In this document: positions 45,122-53,059 of the stretch, one piece after another
How the letters are laid out: every line of letters begins with the position of its first letter
Numbering within the stretch: the stretch's first letter is position 1
Notes under the pieces: generated by a model
The model's input: the letters and a program-made list of their open reading frames with translations, nothing else
Told to the model about the DNA's origin: nothing
Databases searched by the model: none
Assembly: GCF_011045125.1 (NCBI RefSeq)
Contig: NZ_JAAKZF010000025.1
Span: 1-64,000 of the forward strand
DNA length: 64,000 bases
Direction of reading: 5' to 3'
From: Allomesorhizobium camelthorni
Lineage (GTDB): Bacteria; Pseudomonadota; Alphaproteobacteria; Rhizobiales; Rhizobiaceae
Position numbers and translations under genes: made by a program

Positions 45122-45391
45122 ATGGACGACGAAAACGAGCGCGCGGCCCGCGCCAAGAAGGGCAGTCCGTTTCTCAACACCGCGCAGGCGGCCTTCTATA
45201 TTGGTCTGTCCCAGCGGACGCTCGAAAAGATGCGGCTGACTGGGGGCGGCCCGAAATACCGCAAGCATGGCCGCTATGTCCGCTACCACATAGACGAGCT
45301 CGACGACTGGTCGAAAGGCAGCTCGCAAGACTCCACTTCCGAGCACGATGAGAGCGGCTCCAGCTCCGCCGGCGATGGGGGCCGGTCATGA
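45122..45391 (+). CDS. rdfS: RdfS-type recombination directionality factor (excisionase)
   Basis: An 89-residue protein with a MerR/excisionase-like winged helix: FLNTAQAAFYIGLSQRTLEKMRLTGGGPKYRKHGRYVRYHIDELDDW, and an acidic serine-rich tail. In ICEMlSymR7A RdfS drives excision with the integrase IntS; FseA activates its gene. Position just upstream of traF, transglycosylase and rlxS matches that island. Its stop overlaps the traF ATG by 4 bp. The assignment rests on domain plus context. Confidence 0.75.
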   Translation: MDDENERAARAKKGSPFLNTAQAAFYIGLSQRTLEKMRLTGGGPKYRKHGRYVRYHIDELDDWSKGSSQDSTSEHDESGSSSAGDGGRS

Positions 45392-45936
45392 GCGGGCGGC
45401 CTTCCATCCATCTGATCGGCAGCCGGCTGACACGCTTTCGGGCGCGCCGGACCATCGCCGTTGCGGCGCTCGGCCTCGGCCTGATCGGTTTTACCGCCTT
45501 CGTCAAACCATCGCTTTGGCTGGTCTGGAACGCCTCGGCGAGCGCGCCGGTGGGGCTCTACCGGGTCGGTTTTGCAGCGTCCGCACGCGGCGATCTGGCG
45601 CTCGTGCGCCCGCCGGAATGGGTCGCCGACCTCGCCGAAAAACGCGGCTACCTGCCTCGCAACGTGCCGCTGGTAAAGCGCCTTGCCGCACTGCCCGGCG
45701 AGCATGTCTGTGCATTCAATGAGTTCGTCATCATAAGCGGCGAGATCGCCGCGCGCCGCCTCGAAACCGACCGCCAGGGGCGTCCGCTGCCATGGTGGAG
45801 CGAATGCCGAAAGCTCGCCGATGACGAGGTTTTCCTGCTCAGCGGCAAGGCAGCCGACTCATTCGACAGCGGCTATTTCGGGCCGGTTCCGGTCGCAAAT
45901 GTCATCGGGAGGCTCGTGCCGCTATGGACCGAGTGA
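45388..45936 (+). CDS. traF: TraF, S26 conjugative transfer signal peptidase
   Basis: 182 residues: an N-terminal membrane segment (~22-44), then the S26 core with catalytic Ser in NASASAPVGLYRV, Lys in GYLPRNVPLVKRLAAL, and C-terminal VFLLSGKAADSFDSGYFGPVPVANVIGR. TraF of the RP4 family processes and cyclises the TrbC pilin. The intact copy here (the one at 33706 is truncated) overlaps rdfS by 4 bp and the transglycosylase gene by 13 bp. Confidence 0.88.
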   Translation: MSGRPSIHLIGSRLTRFRARRTIAVAALGLGLIGFTAFVKPSLWLVWNASASAPVGLYRVGFAASARGDLALVRPPEWVADLAEKRGYLPRNVPLVKRLAALPGEHVCAFNEFVIISGEIAARRLETDRQGRPLPWWSECRKLADDEVFLLSGKAADSFDSGYFGPVPVANVIGRLVPLWTE

Positions 45937-46610
45937 CCCTCCTGGTGCTGGGCATCATTACGATCCCGCCATGCGCCTGTTCCGCCTCGACCGGCGCCGA
46001 GCCGGTCGCCATCTCCCGCAATCCGCAGCTTCAACGGTGGCAGCAGTTCGTATCCGAAGCCAGCAGGCGTTTCTCTGTTCCCGAGGCCTGGATTTACGCC
46101 GTCATGGACGCAGAGAGCAACGGCGAGACCATGCTCGATGGCCTTCCCATTAGCTCGAACGCCGGCGCAATGGGCCTCATGCAGGTGATGCCTGGCACCT
46201 GGCGAGACATGCGCATCGCGCACGGTCTGGGGCCCGATCCGCACGATCCGCGCGACAATATTCTGGCCGGAACAGCCTATCTCAGCGCCATGTATGACCG
46301 CTTCGGCTTCCCCGGCCTGTTCGCCGCCTACAATGCCGGACCCGAGCGCTACGAAGAGCATCTGCGCACGGGCAGACCGCTTCCCAAGGAGACGGTTTCC
46401 TATCTGAAAGAGCTCGAAGAGGCCGGGGTTTCCGCCGCCGACATGGACGAACTCAAAGGCAAGTCCGACGCTTCGAAGGAGCGAAACGCTCCCTCCGGAC
46501 GGTCGCTCTTCTTCCTTCGGCACGGCGTTCGCGCCGGTGAAACGAACGGCGATCTCTTCGTGCCGCTGGCGAGGGATCGCGTTCGGCCGAAGAAACCGGA
46601 TCGCAGGTGA
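45924..46610 (+). CDS. Lytic transglycosylase (SLT family)
   Basis: 228 residues with a signal-peptide-like start (TLLVLGIITIPPCACSAS, possible lipoprotein) and an SLT domain: catalytic Glu in VMDAESNGE, SSNAGAMGLMQVMPGTW, NILAGTAYLSAMYDRFGFPGLFAAYNAGPERY. It should open peptidoglycan for the conjugation channel. Start at 45924 lies within the end of traF. The C-terminal ~60 residues are basic and variable. Confidence 0.9.
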   Translation: MDRVTLLVLGIITIPPCACSASTGAEPVAISRNPQLQRWQQFVSEASRRFSVPEAWIYAVMDAESNGETMLDGLPISSNAGAMGLMQVMPGTWRDMRIAHGLGPDPHDPRDNILAGTAYLSAMYDRFGFPGLFAAYNAGPERYEEHLRTGRPLPKETVSYLKELEEAGVSAADMDELKGKSDASKERNAPSGRSLFFLRHGVRAGETNGDLFVPLARDRVRPKKPDRR

Positions 46611-46784
46611 TGTGCGGGCGGTGCGGCCGGGGGACGGGCGGGCGCGTAAGGCAAGATAAAGGCACCGCCTCCACGAGGCGGCTAAGTTCCTGTCTGCACA
46701 TCGTTTTTCCTGGAGGCTGCTCGCACGCGCCGGAGGCTAGGGCGCGCAAGCCACTGATCTTGCTGCTAATATCCGGAGGCTGGC
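46611..46784. other. Candidate oriT region upstream of rlxS
   Basis: A 174-bp gap in an otherwise tightly packed transfer operon. It holds a hairpin, CCGCCTC-CAC-GAGGCGG (46665-46681), and a repeated CGGAGGCT / GGAGGCT element (three times between 46710 and 46785). Transfer origins often lie beside the relaxase gene; the nick site cannot be read. Confidence 0.35.
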
Positions 46785-48755
46785 GTGAAGGATGACGAGT
46801 TCAGGCCGAAGCTGGGCAAAATCGGGTCGCGCGGCTCGAAAGCCGGCAAGCGCTACGCCAACCAGCTTTTGGCGGCGATCAACGGGGCGGGCGGCAAACA
46901 CCGTGGTGGTGGCCGCTTCAGCGGAAGCCGAACGGGGCGCGGCGGCGCGGCGGCCGCGCTGCTCAAATCGCGCGACCGCTATGCCGCCTTCCGGCAACGC
47001 CGGGTGATGGTCAAGGCGCGTATCGTCAGGCTGGCCGGCAAGGGCATGGACGGGGCGTGGGCGCATCTGCGCTACATCCAGCGTGACGGTGTCACGCGGG
47101 AGGGCGAACCCGGCCAGCTCTACGGCGCTGACCAGGATCGCGTGGACGGCAGGGAATTTGTCGATCGGGCCGACGGCGACCGCCACCAGTTCCGCTTCAT
47201 CGTCGCGCCCGAAGACGGCATCCAGTACGATGATCTCAAGCCGCTGACCCGGCGCCTCATGGCGCAGATGGAAGAAGACCTCGGCACCAAGCTCGACTGG
47301 GTTGCCGTCGATCATTTCAACACCGGTCATCCGCACACCCACATCATCCTCCGCGGCAAGGATGACCGAGGCGAGAATCTCGTCATCGCACGCGAGTACA
47401 TCTCGTCTGGCATCCGCGAGCGGGCCGCCGAGCTGGTCAGCCTCGATCTTGGTCCCCGAACCGACCGCGAGATCGAGCAGCGCCTGCGCCAGGAAATGGA
47501 GCAGGAGCGCTTTACCAGCATCGACCTGCAGCTGCTACGCATGCGCGAGGGTGATGGCTCTGTTTCGCCGGCGGATCGCGATTCGTTCCGCCAGACGCTG
47601 CGCCAGGGCCGCCTTCGCAAGCTTGAGCGGTTAGGCCTCGCTGAGGAGATCAATCCTGGCCGTTGGCGTCTCAATGATGATCTCGAGCCCACGCTGCGCC
47701 GCATGGCCGAGCGCGGCGACATCATCAAGACCATGCATCGCGAGCTGACCGGTAAAGGGCTCGTCCGCAGTGCCGCCGACTGCGTCATCCATAATCGATC
47801 CGGCGAGCCGGCTCAGCCTGTCGCCGGCCGCGTCGTCGCGCGCGGACTCGCCGATGAGATCAACGACCGGCATTATCTCATCGTCGATGGCGTGGACGGC
47901 AGAACCCGCTATATCGATATCGGCAGGGGCGACGCGACGGAGCCGACGCCGGAGGGCTGCATCGTTCGGGTTACGCCAAGCAACACTGAACCCAAGCAGG
48001 TTGACCGAACCGTCGCCGAGATCGCTGCCGCCAATGACGGGCGCTACAACATCGATATCCATCTGAAGCATGACCCGTCCGCCACCGAAGGCTTCGCCGA
48101 AACCCATGTCCGCCGGTTGGAGATGATCCGGCGCGCGACCCGCGGTGTGCAGCGCGAGCCGGACGGCACCTGGATCATCGCATCGGATCATCTCAGCCGC
48201 GTGGCGGAATACGAGCGTCAGCGTGCCAGGGCTGTGCCCGTCACAGTCGACAAGCTCTCTTCATTGAAGCTGGAGCAGCAGGTCGGTTTTGACGGCGCCA
48301 CTTGGATCGATCGCGAGCTGGTTTCCGATAAACCAGAGCCCTTGCAGGACTCGGGCTTCGGGCGCGATGTGCGAGAGGCCCAGGTCCGTCGGCGGCAGTG
48401 GCTGATTGCACAAGGGCTCGCGCGTGAAGAGCAGGATCGGATCGTCTACCGCGCCAACGTGCTGGCGGTTCTGCGCCAGCGCGAGCTGATCCGTGTTGCC
48501 GGTCAAATCTCGGAGGAGCTTGGTCTGCCGTATGCGGAAGCGCGATCCGGCCAGCGAGTAGAAGGAACGCTCCGCCGCTCAGTTGAGCTCGCCAGTGGCA
48601 AATACGCCGTCATCGAGAAATCGCGCGAGTTTACCCTTGTGCCGTGGCGCCCGGTGCTCGAGCGGCATATCGGCAAGCAGGTTTCGGGGATGATGCGCGG
48701 CGAGGGGATTTCCTGGACAATCGGGCAGCAGAGAGGTGGACCCGGTGTTTCGTGA
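46785..48755 (+). CDS. rlxS: Relaxase RlxS (DUF3363 family)
   Basis: 656 residues. The relaxase signature is the histidine cluster DHFNTGHPHTHIILRG (H177, H182, H184, H186), with RYIQRDG upstream; the DUF3363 region covers the C-terminal two thirds. The catalytic tyrosine is probably the conserved Tyr near residues 100-115, but I cannot be sure. RlxS nicks oriT and leads the strand into the channel. The start is GTG at 46785 with CCGGAGG upstream. In known islands traG follows directly; here a ~5-kb cargo block intervenes. Confidence 0.88.
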   Translation: MKDDEFRPKLGKIGSRGSKAGKRYANQLLAAINGAGGKHRGGGRFSGSRTGRGGAAAALLKSRDRYAAFRQRRVMVKARIVRLAGKGMDGAWAHLRYIQRDGVTREGEPGQLYGADQDRVDGREFVDRADGDRHQFRFIVAPEDGIQYDDLKPLTRRLMAQMEEDLGTKLDWVAVDHFNTGHPHTHIILRGKDDRGENLVIAREYISSGIRERAAELVSLDLGPRTDREIEQRLRQEMEQERFTSIDLQLLRMREGDGSVSPADRDSFRQTLRQGRLRKLERLGLAEEINPGRWRLNDDLEPTLRRMAERGDIIKTMHRELTGKGLVRSAADCVIHNRSGEPAQPVAGRVVARGLADEINDRHYLIVDGVDGRTRYIDIGRGDATEPTPEGCIVRVTPSNTEPKQVDRTVAEIAAANDGRYNIDIHLKHDPSATEGFAETHVRRLEMIRRATRGVQREPDGTWIIASDHLSRVAEYERQRARAVPVTVDKLSSLKLEQQVGFDGATWIDRELVSDKPEPLQDSGFGRDVREAQVRRRQWLIAQGLAREEQDRIVYRANVLAVLRQRELIRVAGQISEELGLPYAEARSGQRVEGTLRRSVELASGKYAVIEKSREFTLVPWRPVLERHIGKQVSGMMRGEGISWTIGQQRGGPGVS

Positions 48756-48895
48756 TGACCGCAGTAGGACGCTCTGCTTTTAGAAGGGACAAACGTTCGC
48801 GTTCGCGCGAAGCTGACGCCCGAGAAGTGGTGTGGCTAAGATTCGAGGATCCTTTTGCCGTACCCGCAGACACTGGCTCGTCCCAACTGGCTTAG

Positions 48896-49252
48896 CTAGC
48901 GGTCGGTCTCCCGACACCATTCGACACGCCCTCTTCGGAACCAGAAATGGGACCCGCAATCCTTCTTCCTCCAGACGGAAGGATGAAGGCTTGCCGTGCC
49001 GTCTTCATGCCGGGTCAGACGCCAGCACGGGCGTTCATCGGGGAGTAGGTTCATGTGCAAGACGCGGCGGCAGCCGCATGGGCATAGCATTGCCGCCTGC
49101 TCCTCGAAGCCATCCTCCTCGACGATATAGATCGTCTTGCGCCTGAGCTTCTTCGGAAGCGCTTCCTGCGCCATCAACGTGCGATAGGGCGGATGAAGCC
49201 AGCGATCGAGGCGGGCGCGCGCCCGCCGCAGGAACGAGTTGAACCAGTTCAC
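48896..49252 (-). CDS. DUF6527 protein of a ubiquitin-like operon
   Basis: 118 residues starting at a GTG that overlaps the E1 stop (GTGA). It has CPCGC (57-61), HMNLLPDERPCW, SLHPSVWRKKDCGSHFWFRRGRVEWC: cysteines and histidine (C99, H102) suited to zinc. DUF6527 proteins accompany bacterial ubiquitin-like (Bub-type) operons; I recall reports that they act as Ubl-processing proteases but cannot check this here. Last gene of the four-gene operon. Confidence 0.8.
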   Translation of the reverse strand: MNWFNSFLRRARARLDRWLHPPYRTLMAQEALPKKLRRKTIYIVEEDGFEEQAAMLCPCGCRRVLHMNLLPDERPCWRLTRHEDGTASLHPSVWRKKDCGSHFWFRRGRVEWCRETDR

Positions 49253-50664
49253 GACGACCGCCTTTCGGCCAGTTCCATGAGTCCGAGCATCGGGGTCGAG
49301 TCGCCGATGCCGACTGTGCCGCCGAGAATCTCGCAAATGCCCTCTTCGGCATCGTAGATCAGTTCCATGCTGGCTAGGCTGAAGGTCACGCTCGCGTAGT
49401 TGGCGTTCGGCTCCTCCCGGAAAGGATGGAGACGGGCGAGAAACTCATCGACGGCCAGCGCGGAGGCGAACATATTAACGCTGATGACGGCAGGCCGATG
49501 TGCGGCAACGCCCCTGATGTACCCGTCCTCGACCTGGCGGTCGTGAGCGTTCGAATCGTTGCGCCGGAGCCCGGCCGCGGCAACGTCGGCCATCGTGAAC
49601 AAACCCCGGCTCATCAGGCTGGAGCGGCCGGGGCGCAGATAATTGACGGTGCCGCAGACCTCGCGGATGCGGCCTTTGCCAGTACCGTCTCTGACCGCAT
49701 CGAGGCGCACGCCGATATCGAAATACGGGATCGCATAATAGGAAGCGAGCGCATTCAGAAGATAGCGGCCGTCGACTGTATCCATGCAGCCGAAGATCAC
49801 GTCGCATTGCGCGACCTCGCGGACCACGTCGGGATGCCAGAGGTTCTTAGGCACGCGGATGATGCGAGTTCCGAGGCCGATCCGTTCGGCAGCATCGGCC
49901 AGCACGTCGACCTTGCTGCGGCAGTCTTTCACGTCCTGCATCGTCGAGTTCAGGACCCGATTGACGTTGCGATCCTCCATATGATCGTCGTCGACAATCA
50001 CAATCTCGGCGGCACCGAGCCGCACAAGTTGCTCGATCGTCGGGCTCCCGGTGCCGGAGGCTCCTACAACTGCAAAGGACAGGCGGCGAAGGCGCTGGAT
50101 CGTGCCTTCATCGAAGGCTTGCGCGTGAGATGCGACGAAGTTCGGCAGCGCGGCGCTTCCCGCGTCCGCGTACCAAAAAAGGAGATCATCGCCCGCGACA
50201 GAGATGCAGTCGATCGGCGCGAAGCTGCCGTCGCCCAGCAAGACGCGGCCGAACATCTGGCCGTAGGGCAGCATGACAACGCTGCCGTGGAGGATATCGG
50301 TTTCAACCCACCCCCGGATCATCGGCAGGAGGCGCGCGTCGCCCTCGTCGTCAATTTCGGAGAACGCGCCATAACCGGTCGGATGGCTGTGAACCTTCAC
50401 GACTGAAAGTCCTTCGGCAGCGGCGCGATCCAGCATCGGTGCGATGTAGTCGGGTGGCCAAGTGACACGCGACGGCGTGCGCTCAGAGCAGTCCTCGTAA
50501 GGAATCCCGTGGATTTCGCGGACGACCAGGCGATGGCAGCGGTCGCCATCGCGCCGTCCGCACAGCAGGATGGCAACGGCCTCCTTGCCGTCCCCCGGAA
50601 AGAGAAAGCTCATCAGGTGATCATGCTGATCGCCCGACAAGGCGAGCGTTATGCGAGCGGGCAT
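49249..50664 (-). CDS. JAB-ThiF/E1 fusion (ubiquitin-like activating enzyme with deubiquitinase-like domain)
   Basis: 471 residues. The N-terminal JAB/JAMM domain has VVREIHG (Glu) and VKVHSHPTGYGAFSEIDDEGD (HxH...SxxD). The C-terminal ThiF/E1 adenylation domain has VVGASGTGSPTIEQLVRLGAAEIVIVDDD, DRNVNR and FGCMDTVDGRYLLN; a Cys in REVCGTVNYL could be the thioester site. ATG at 50664 has GGGAG upstream and overlaps the E2 stop by 16 bp; the frame runs another 110 codons upstream without family match. It should activate the Ubl encoded at 51066 and perhaps remove it. Confidence 0.88.
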   Translation of the reverse strand: MPARITLALSGDQHDHLMSFLFPGDGKEAVAILLCGRRDGDRCHRLVVREIHGIPYEDCSERTPSRVTWPPDYIAPMLDRAAAEGLSVVKVHSHPTGYGAFSEIDDEGDARLLPMIRGWVETDILHGSVVMLPYGQMFGRVLLGDGSFAPIDCISVAGDDLLFWYADAGSAALPNFVASHAQAFDEGTIQRLRRLSFAVVGASGTGSPTIEQLVRLGAAEIVIVDDDHMEDRNVNRVLNSTMQDVKDCRSKVDVLADAAERIGLGTRIIRVPKNLWHPDVVREVAQCDVIFGCMDTVDGRYLLNALASYYAIPYFDIGVRLDAVRDGTGKGRIREVCGTVNYLRPGRSSLMSRGLFTMADVAAAGLRRNDSNAHDRQVEDGYIRGVAAHRPAVISVNMFASALAVDEFLARLHPFREEPNANYASVTFSLASMELIYDAEEGICEILGGTVGIGDSTPMLGLMELAERRSS

Positions 50665-51062
50665 TTTTCGAACTCCCGCTCTAGCCAGTCCTCGATCAGG
50701 ATGATGTGCGTGCCGAGATAGTCGCGCCCGATCTTCCAGGGGTTCGCGCCGGTGCGGTGACGAGACCAACGCTGGTACGACTTCCTGTCGAGCGCCTGCT
50801 GCGCTTCCGTAGCGCCAATCGGCTTGCCGTCGATCCGGGCGAGCGGCGGGAACAAATACACCATGTTGAGCTCGGTGTTCGGATAGCCGGTCTCGATCCG
50901 GATCGCCGCCGTGACGCGCGTATGGTTGTACCCATGCGGCGTCGGGAAATCGTGGATCAGCACCCATTGGGAGCCGTCCACGATCGTTTCCCACAACAGT
51001 CCGTACTCCTCAAGGAACTCGCGATCGACGGGGAGCAAGTCGAACTGGCGACGGGGGTCCAT
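50649..51062 (-). CDS. Prokaryotic E2-family protein
   Basis: 137 residues with the Prok-E2 pattern: FLEEYGLLWETIVDGSQWVLIHDFPTPHGYNHTRVTAAIRIETGYPNTELNMVYLFPPL, then YQRWSRH and a C-terminal helix. The usual catalytic cysteine is missing from the core; the only Cys is four residues from the end. The gene lies 3 bp after the Ubl gene and overlaps the E1 start, so all are co-translated. It probably passes Ubl from the E1 to a target, by an unusual residue. Confidence 0.78.
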   Translation of the reverse strand: MDPRRQFDLLPVDREFLEEYGLLWETIVDGSQWVLIHDFPTPHGYNHTRVTAAIRIETGYPNTELNMVYLFPPLARIDGKPIGATEAQQALDRKSYQRWSRHRTGANPWKIGRDYLGTHIILIEDWLEREFEKCPLA

Positions 51063-51065
51063 GGA

Positions 51066-51407
51066 TCAGCCCTCCGTCTGGTCGCGCGGTAGCGCCTTGA
51101 ACTTCTCGACGCCGGGGTGCCGCAGGTCGATGTTCTCATCAAGCCCGACCTTACGCGGCTTTTCACCAGCGAGCTTGACCCGCAGGGCGTAGGTCTCGGC
51201 GGGGGTCAGCCCGGCGAGTGTCAGGATCGCGCGCCCGGTAGGCTTCGGATCGTGAACAACGAAAGGCTCGCCGTTGACGCGGATGCGGTAACCCTTGGCC
51301 AAGGGCGGGTGCTTGCCGAGCTTCGCGTACTCTTCGAGGTCGACAATGTCGTTGAGGACTTCCTCCACGCCGGAGTCGCCCCCCTTCATGTCAGTGCGTT
51401 CAGTCAT
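51066..51407 (-). CDS. Multiubiquitin-domain ubiquitin-like protein
   Basis: 113 residues from the ATG at 51407, which has AAGGAGG upstream. Residues ~40-105 match the multiubiquitin beta-grasp domain: KGYRIRVNGEPFVVHDPKPTGRAILTLAGLTPAETYALRVKLAGEKPRKVGLDENIDLRHPGVEKF. It ends in a single terminal glycine (DQTEG), right for E1 activation without trimming. There is one Ubl unit, while relatives often have several. First gene of the operon, divergent from the XRE gene. Confidence 0.82.
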   Translation of the reverse strand: MTERTDMKGGDSGVEEVLNDIVDLEEYAKLGKHPPLAKGYRIRVNGEPFVVHDPKPTGRAILTLAGLTPAETYALRVKLAGEKPRKVGLDENIDLRHPGVEKFKALPRDQTEG

Positions 51408-51487
51408 TGGTTTTCCCTCCTTGGGAACCGGGCACGCCACCGCGGCTGCCTCGATTCCAATATGGCATAGCATGCTAAGGATATCAA

Positions 51488-51500
51488 GCAAACACTTTGC
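51488..51500. promoter_or_regulatory. Candidate operator in the Ubl/XRE divergent promoter
   Basis: The palindrome GCAAA-CAC-TTTGC lies between the divergent Ubl operon (start 51407) and XRE gene (start 51600), within a larger imperfect TCAAGC...GCTTGA repeat. The XRE protein may bind here. Confidence 0.3.
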
Positions 51501-51599
51501 AAGCTTGACGACGCGAGCGGCGAGGTCTAGAATTGTAAGGAGAACAAAGCGTTGCAGAAGGACGCCGCTATGCTAGCCCGCACCGACGAGAGGAGTACC

Positions 51600-51965
51600 G
51601 TGAAGCCAACTCTGGGTCAGTATCTCGCTTCGATTCGCACCGACCGGAAGATGACGTTACGTGAGGTCGAGGAAGCCACGAACAAACAAGTATCGAATGC
51701 GTATCTCAGTCAAATCGAAAACGACAAGATTCAGAAGCCGTCACCCAACATTTTACACGCACTCGCCGAGCTGTATGCCATAAGCTTCGAGAAGCTGATG
51801 GAGATGGCGGGCTATCTAACGTCGCCTACGACGCGCGACGACAGCGAAAGACATGGACGGGTCGCGACTTTTGCCGAGCATAATCTTACAGCGGAAGAAG
51901 AAGCCGAAATGATACAGTATCTCAAGTTCATCAGAAGCAGGAAGCGACCGGGTGACAAAACCTGA
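51600..51965 (+). CDS. XRE-family regulator of the ubiquitin-like operon
   Basis: 121 residues from the GTG at 51600, chosen because AGGAG precedes it and the family usually starts just before LGQYL; the frame is open to 51552 with an ATG at 51570. The helix-turn-helix is LGQYLASIRTDRKMTLREVEEATNKQVSNAYLSQIENDKIQKPSPNILHALAELY, and the tail is helical and acidic. It overlaps the ImmA-type gene by 14 bp. Such pairs typically repress stress or defence genes until the peptidase cleaves the repressor. Confidence 0.85.
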   Translation: MKPTLGQYLASIRTDRKMTLREVEEATNKQVSNAYLSQIENDKIQKPSPNILHALAELYAISFEKLMEMAGYLTSPTTRDDSERHGRVATFAEHNLTAEEEAEMIQYLKFIRSRKRPGDKT

Positions 51966-52890
51966 CGACAGCAGCCTCGACCCGGAAGACCTTCGCGCGG
52001 TTGAGGAGCGGGCACGCAAGCTCCTCGACCGTGCTGCCGCGTGGGATCGGTTTCCGGTTCCGCTGGATGACATTCTCGCCGCCGCCGAGGTTCGTGTCGC
52101 GCCGACGAGCATGTTCGATGCTGCCGCCATTATCGCCTATGTGCGAAGCAAGGCCGCCGACGCCGGTGTTCGCATCAAGTCCGCCGTCGCCAAGGTCTTC
52201 GGTCTTTACGACGCGGCGGAAAGCCTCATCCATATCGATGATAAGGTCGCGAAGTCGAAGCAGACGTTCCTGACGCTGCACGAAACCGCGCACCACGACA
52301 TGCCGACTCACCGCAAGCTCTTTCGCTTCTTCCAAGACTGCGAGAAGACGCTCGCTCCCGAGATCGCCGACCAGTTCGAGCGCGAGGCGAACAACTTCGC
52401 ACGTTACGCCCTCTTCAAGGGCGACACGTACGCGCGCTACGCCGCCGACTGCGCGTTCGAGATCAAGACCCCGATGAATCTCGCAAAGAAGTTCGGGGCG
52501 TCGGTCTATGCGTCAGCGCGCGAGTTTGCCCGCACCAATCACCGCGCGTGCGTCGTCTACATCCTGGAGCCAATTCAATTCGTCAACGGCCATGGAGCCG
52601 AAGCCGTCGTCCGCCGTATCGAACCTTCGCCATCCTTCATAATGCAATTTGGGCGACCGACCGACGCGAAGATTACTCTGAGCCATGTCCTGGGCCCGGT
52701 CATGCCGATAGGCCGGAAGATGACTCGGCCCGTTTCGCTTTTGATCAGAGACCGGAATGGCGTGCCGCACGAATGCGTCGCCGAAGCGTTCGATACGAAG
52801 CACAACGTTCTGATCCTCTTGTATCCGATCAATGCCCTGACCGCGTCGACAATTCTCTTGCCGCCAGGTTTCGGCGCCGCCGTGGCATAA
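51952..52890 (+). CDS. ImmA/IrrE-type metallopeptidase
   Basis: 312 residues, GTG start inside the XRE gene. The zinc motif is HETAHH (in KQTFLTLHETAHHDMP), followed by FEREANNFARYALF, the third-ligand region of ImmA/IrrE peptidases. The C-terminal ~110 residues form an extra domain (PSFIMQFGRPTDAKITLSHVLGPV...), perhaps a sensor. In ICEBs1 ImmA cleaves the XRE repressor ImmR; a like role is inferred for the divergent Ubl operon. Confidence 0.85.
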   Translation: MTKPDDSSLDPEDLRAVEERARKLLDRAAAWDRFPVPLDDILAAAEVRVAPTSMFDAAAIIAYVRSKAADAGVRIKSAVAKVFGLYDAAESLIHIDDKVAKSKQTFLTLHETAHHDMPTHRKLFRFFQDCEKTLAPEIADQFEREANNFARYALFKGDTYARYAADCAFEIKTPMNLAKKFGASVYASAREFARTNHRACVVYILEPIQFVNGHGAEAVVRRIEPSPSFIMQFGRPTDAKITLSHVLGPVMPIGRKMTRPVSLLIRDRNGVPHECVAEAFDTKHNVLILLYPINALTASTILLPPGFGAAVA

Positions 52891-53059
52891 GCATTTCTCA
52901 CAACACCGCAGGTCCTTGTTGAGGCCGTGAAAGCGTATCGATGATCGCAAGGGTTCGGCGACAAGGAACGGACGATGACATCCCCGATTAACGCGGGGAG
53001 AAAGGCAATACACGTTCTATGACTCGGCCGCCGGCAAGCGTATGTGCATTGCGGGAGCC

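Noticed and set aside
50665-50994. N-terminal extension of the JAB-E1 frame
   Set aside because: It overlaps the E2 gene antiphase, has no JAB similarity, and a good ribosome binding site precedes the ATG at 50664.
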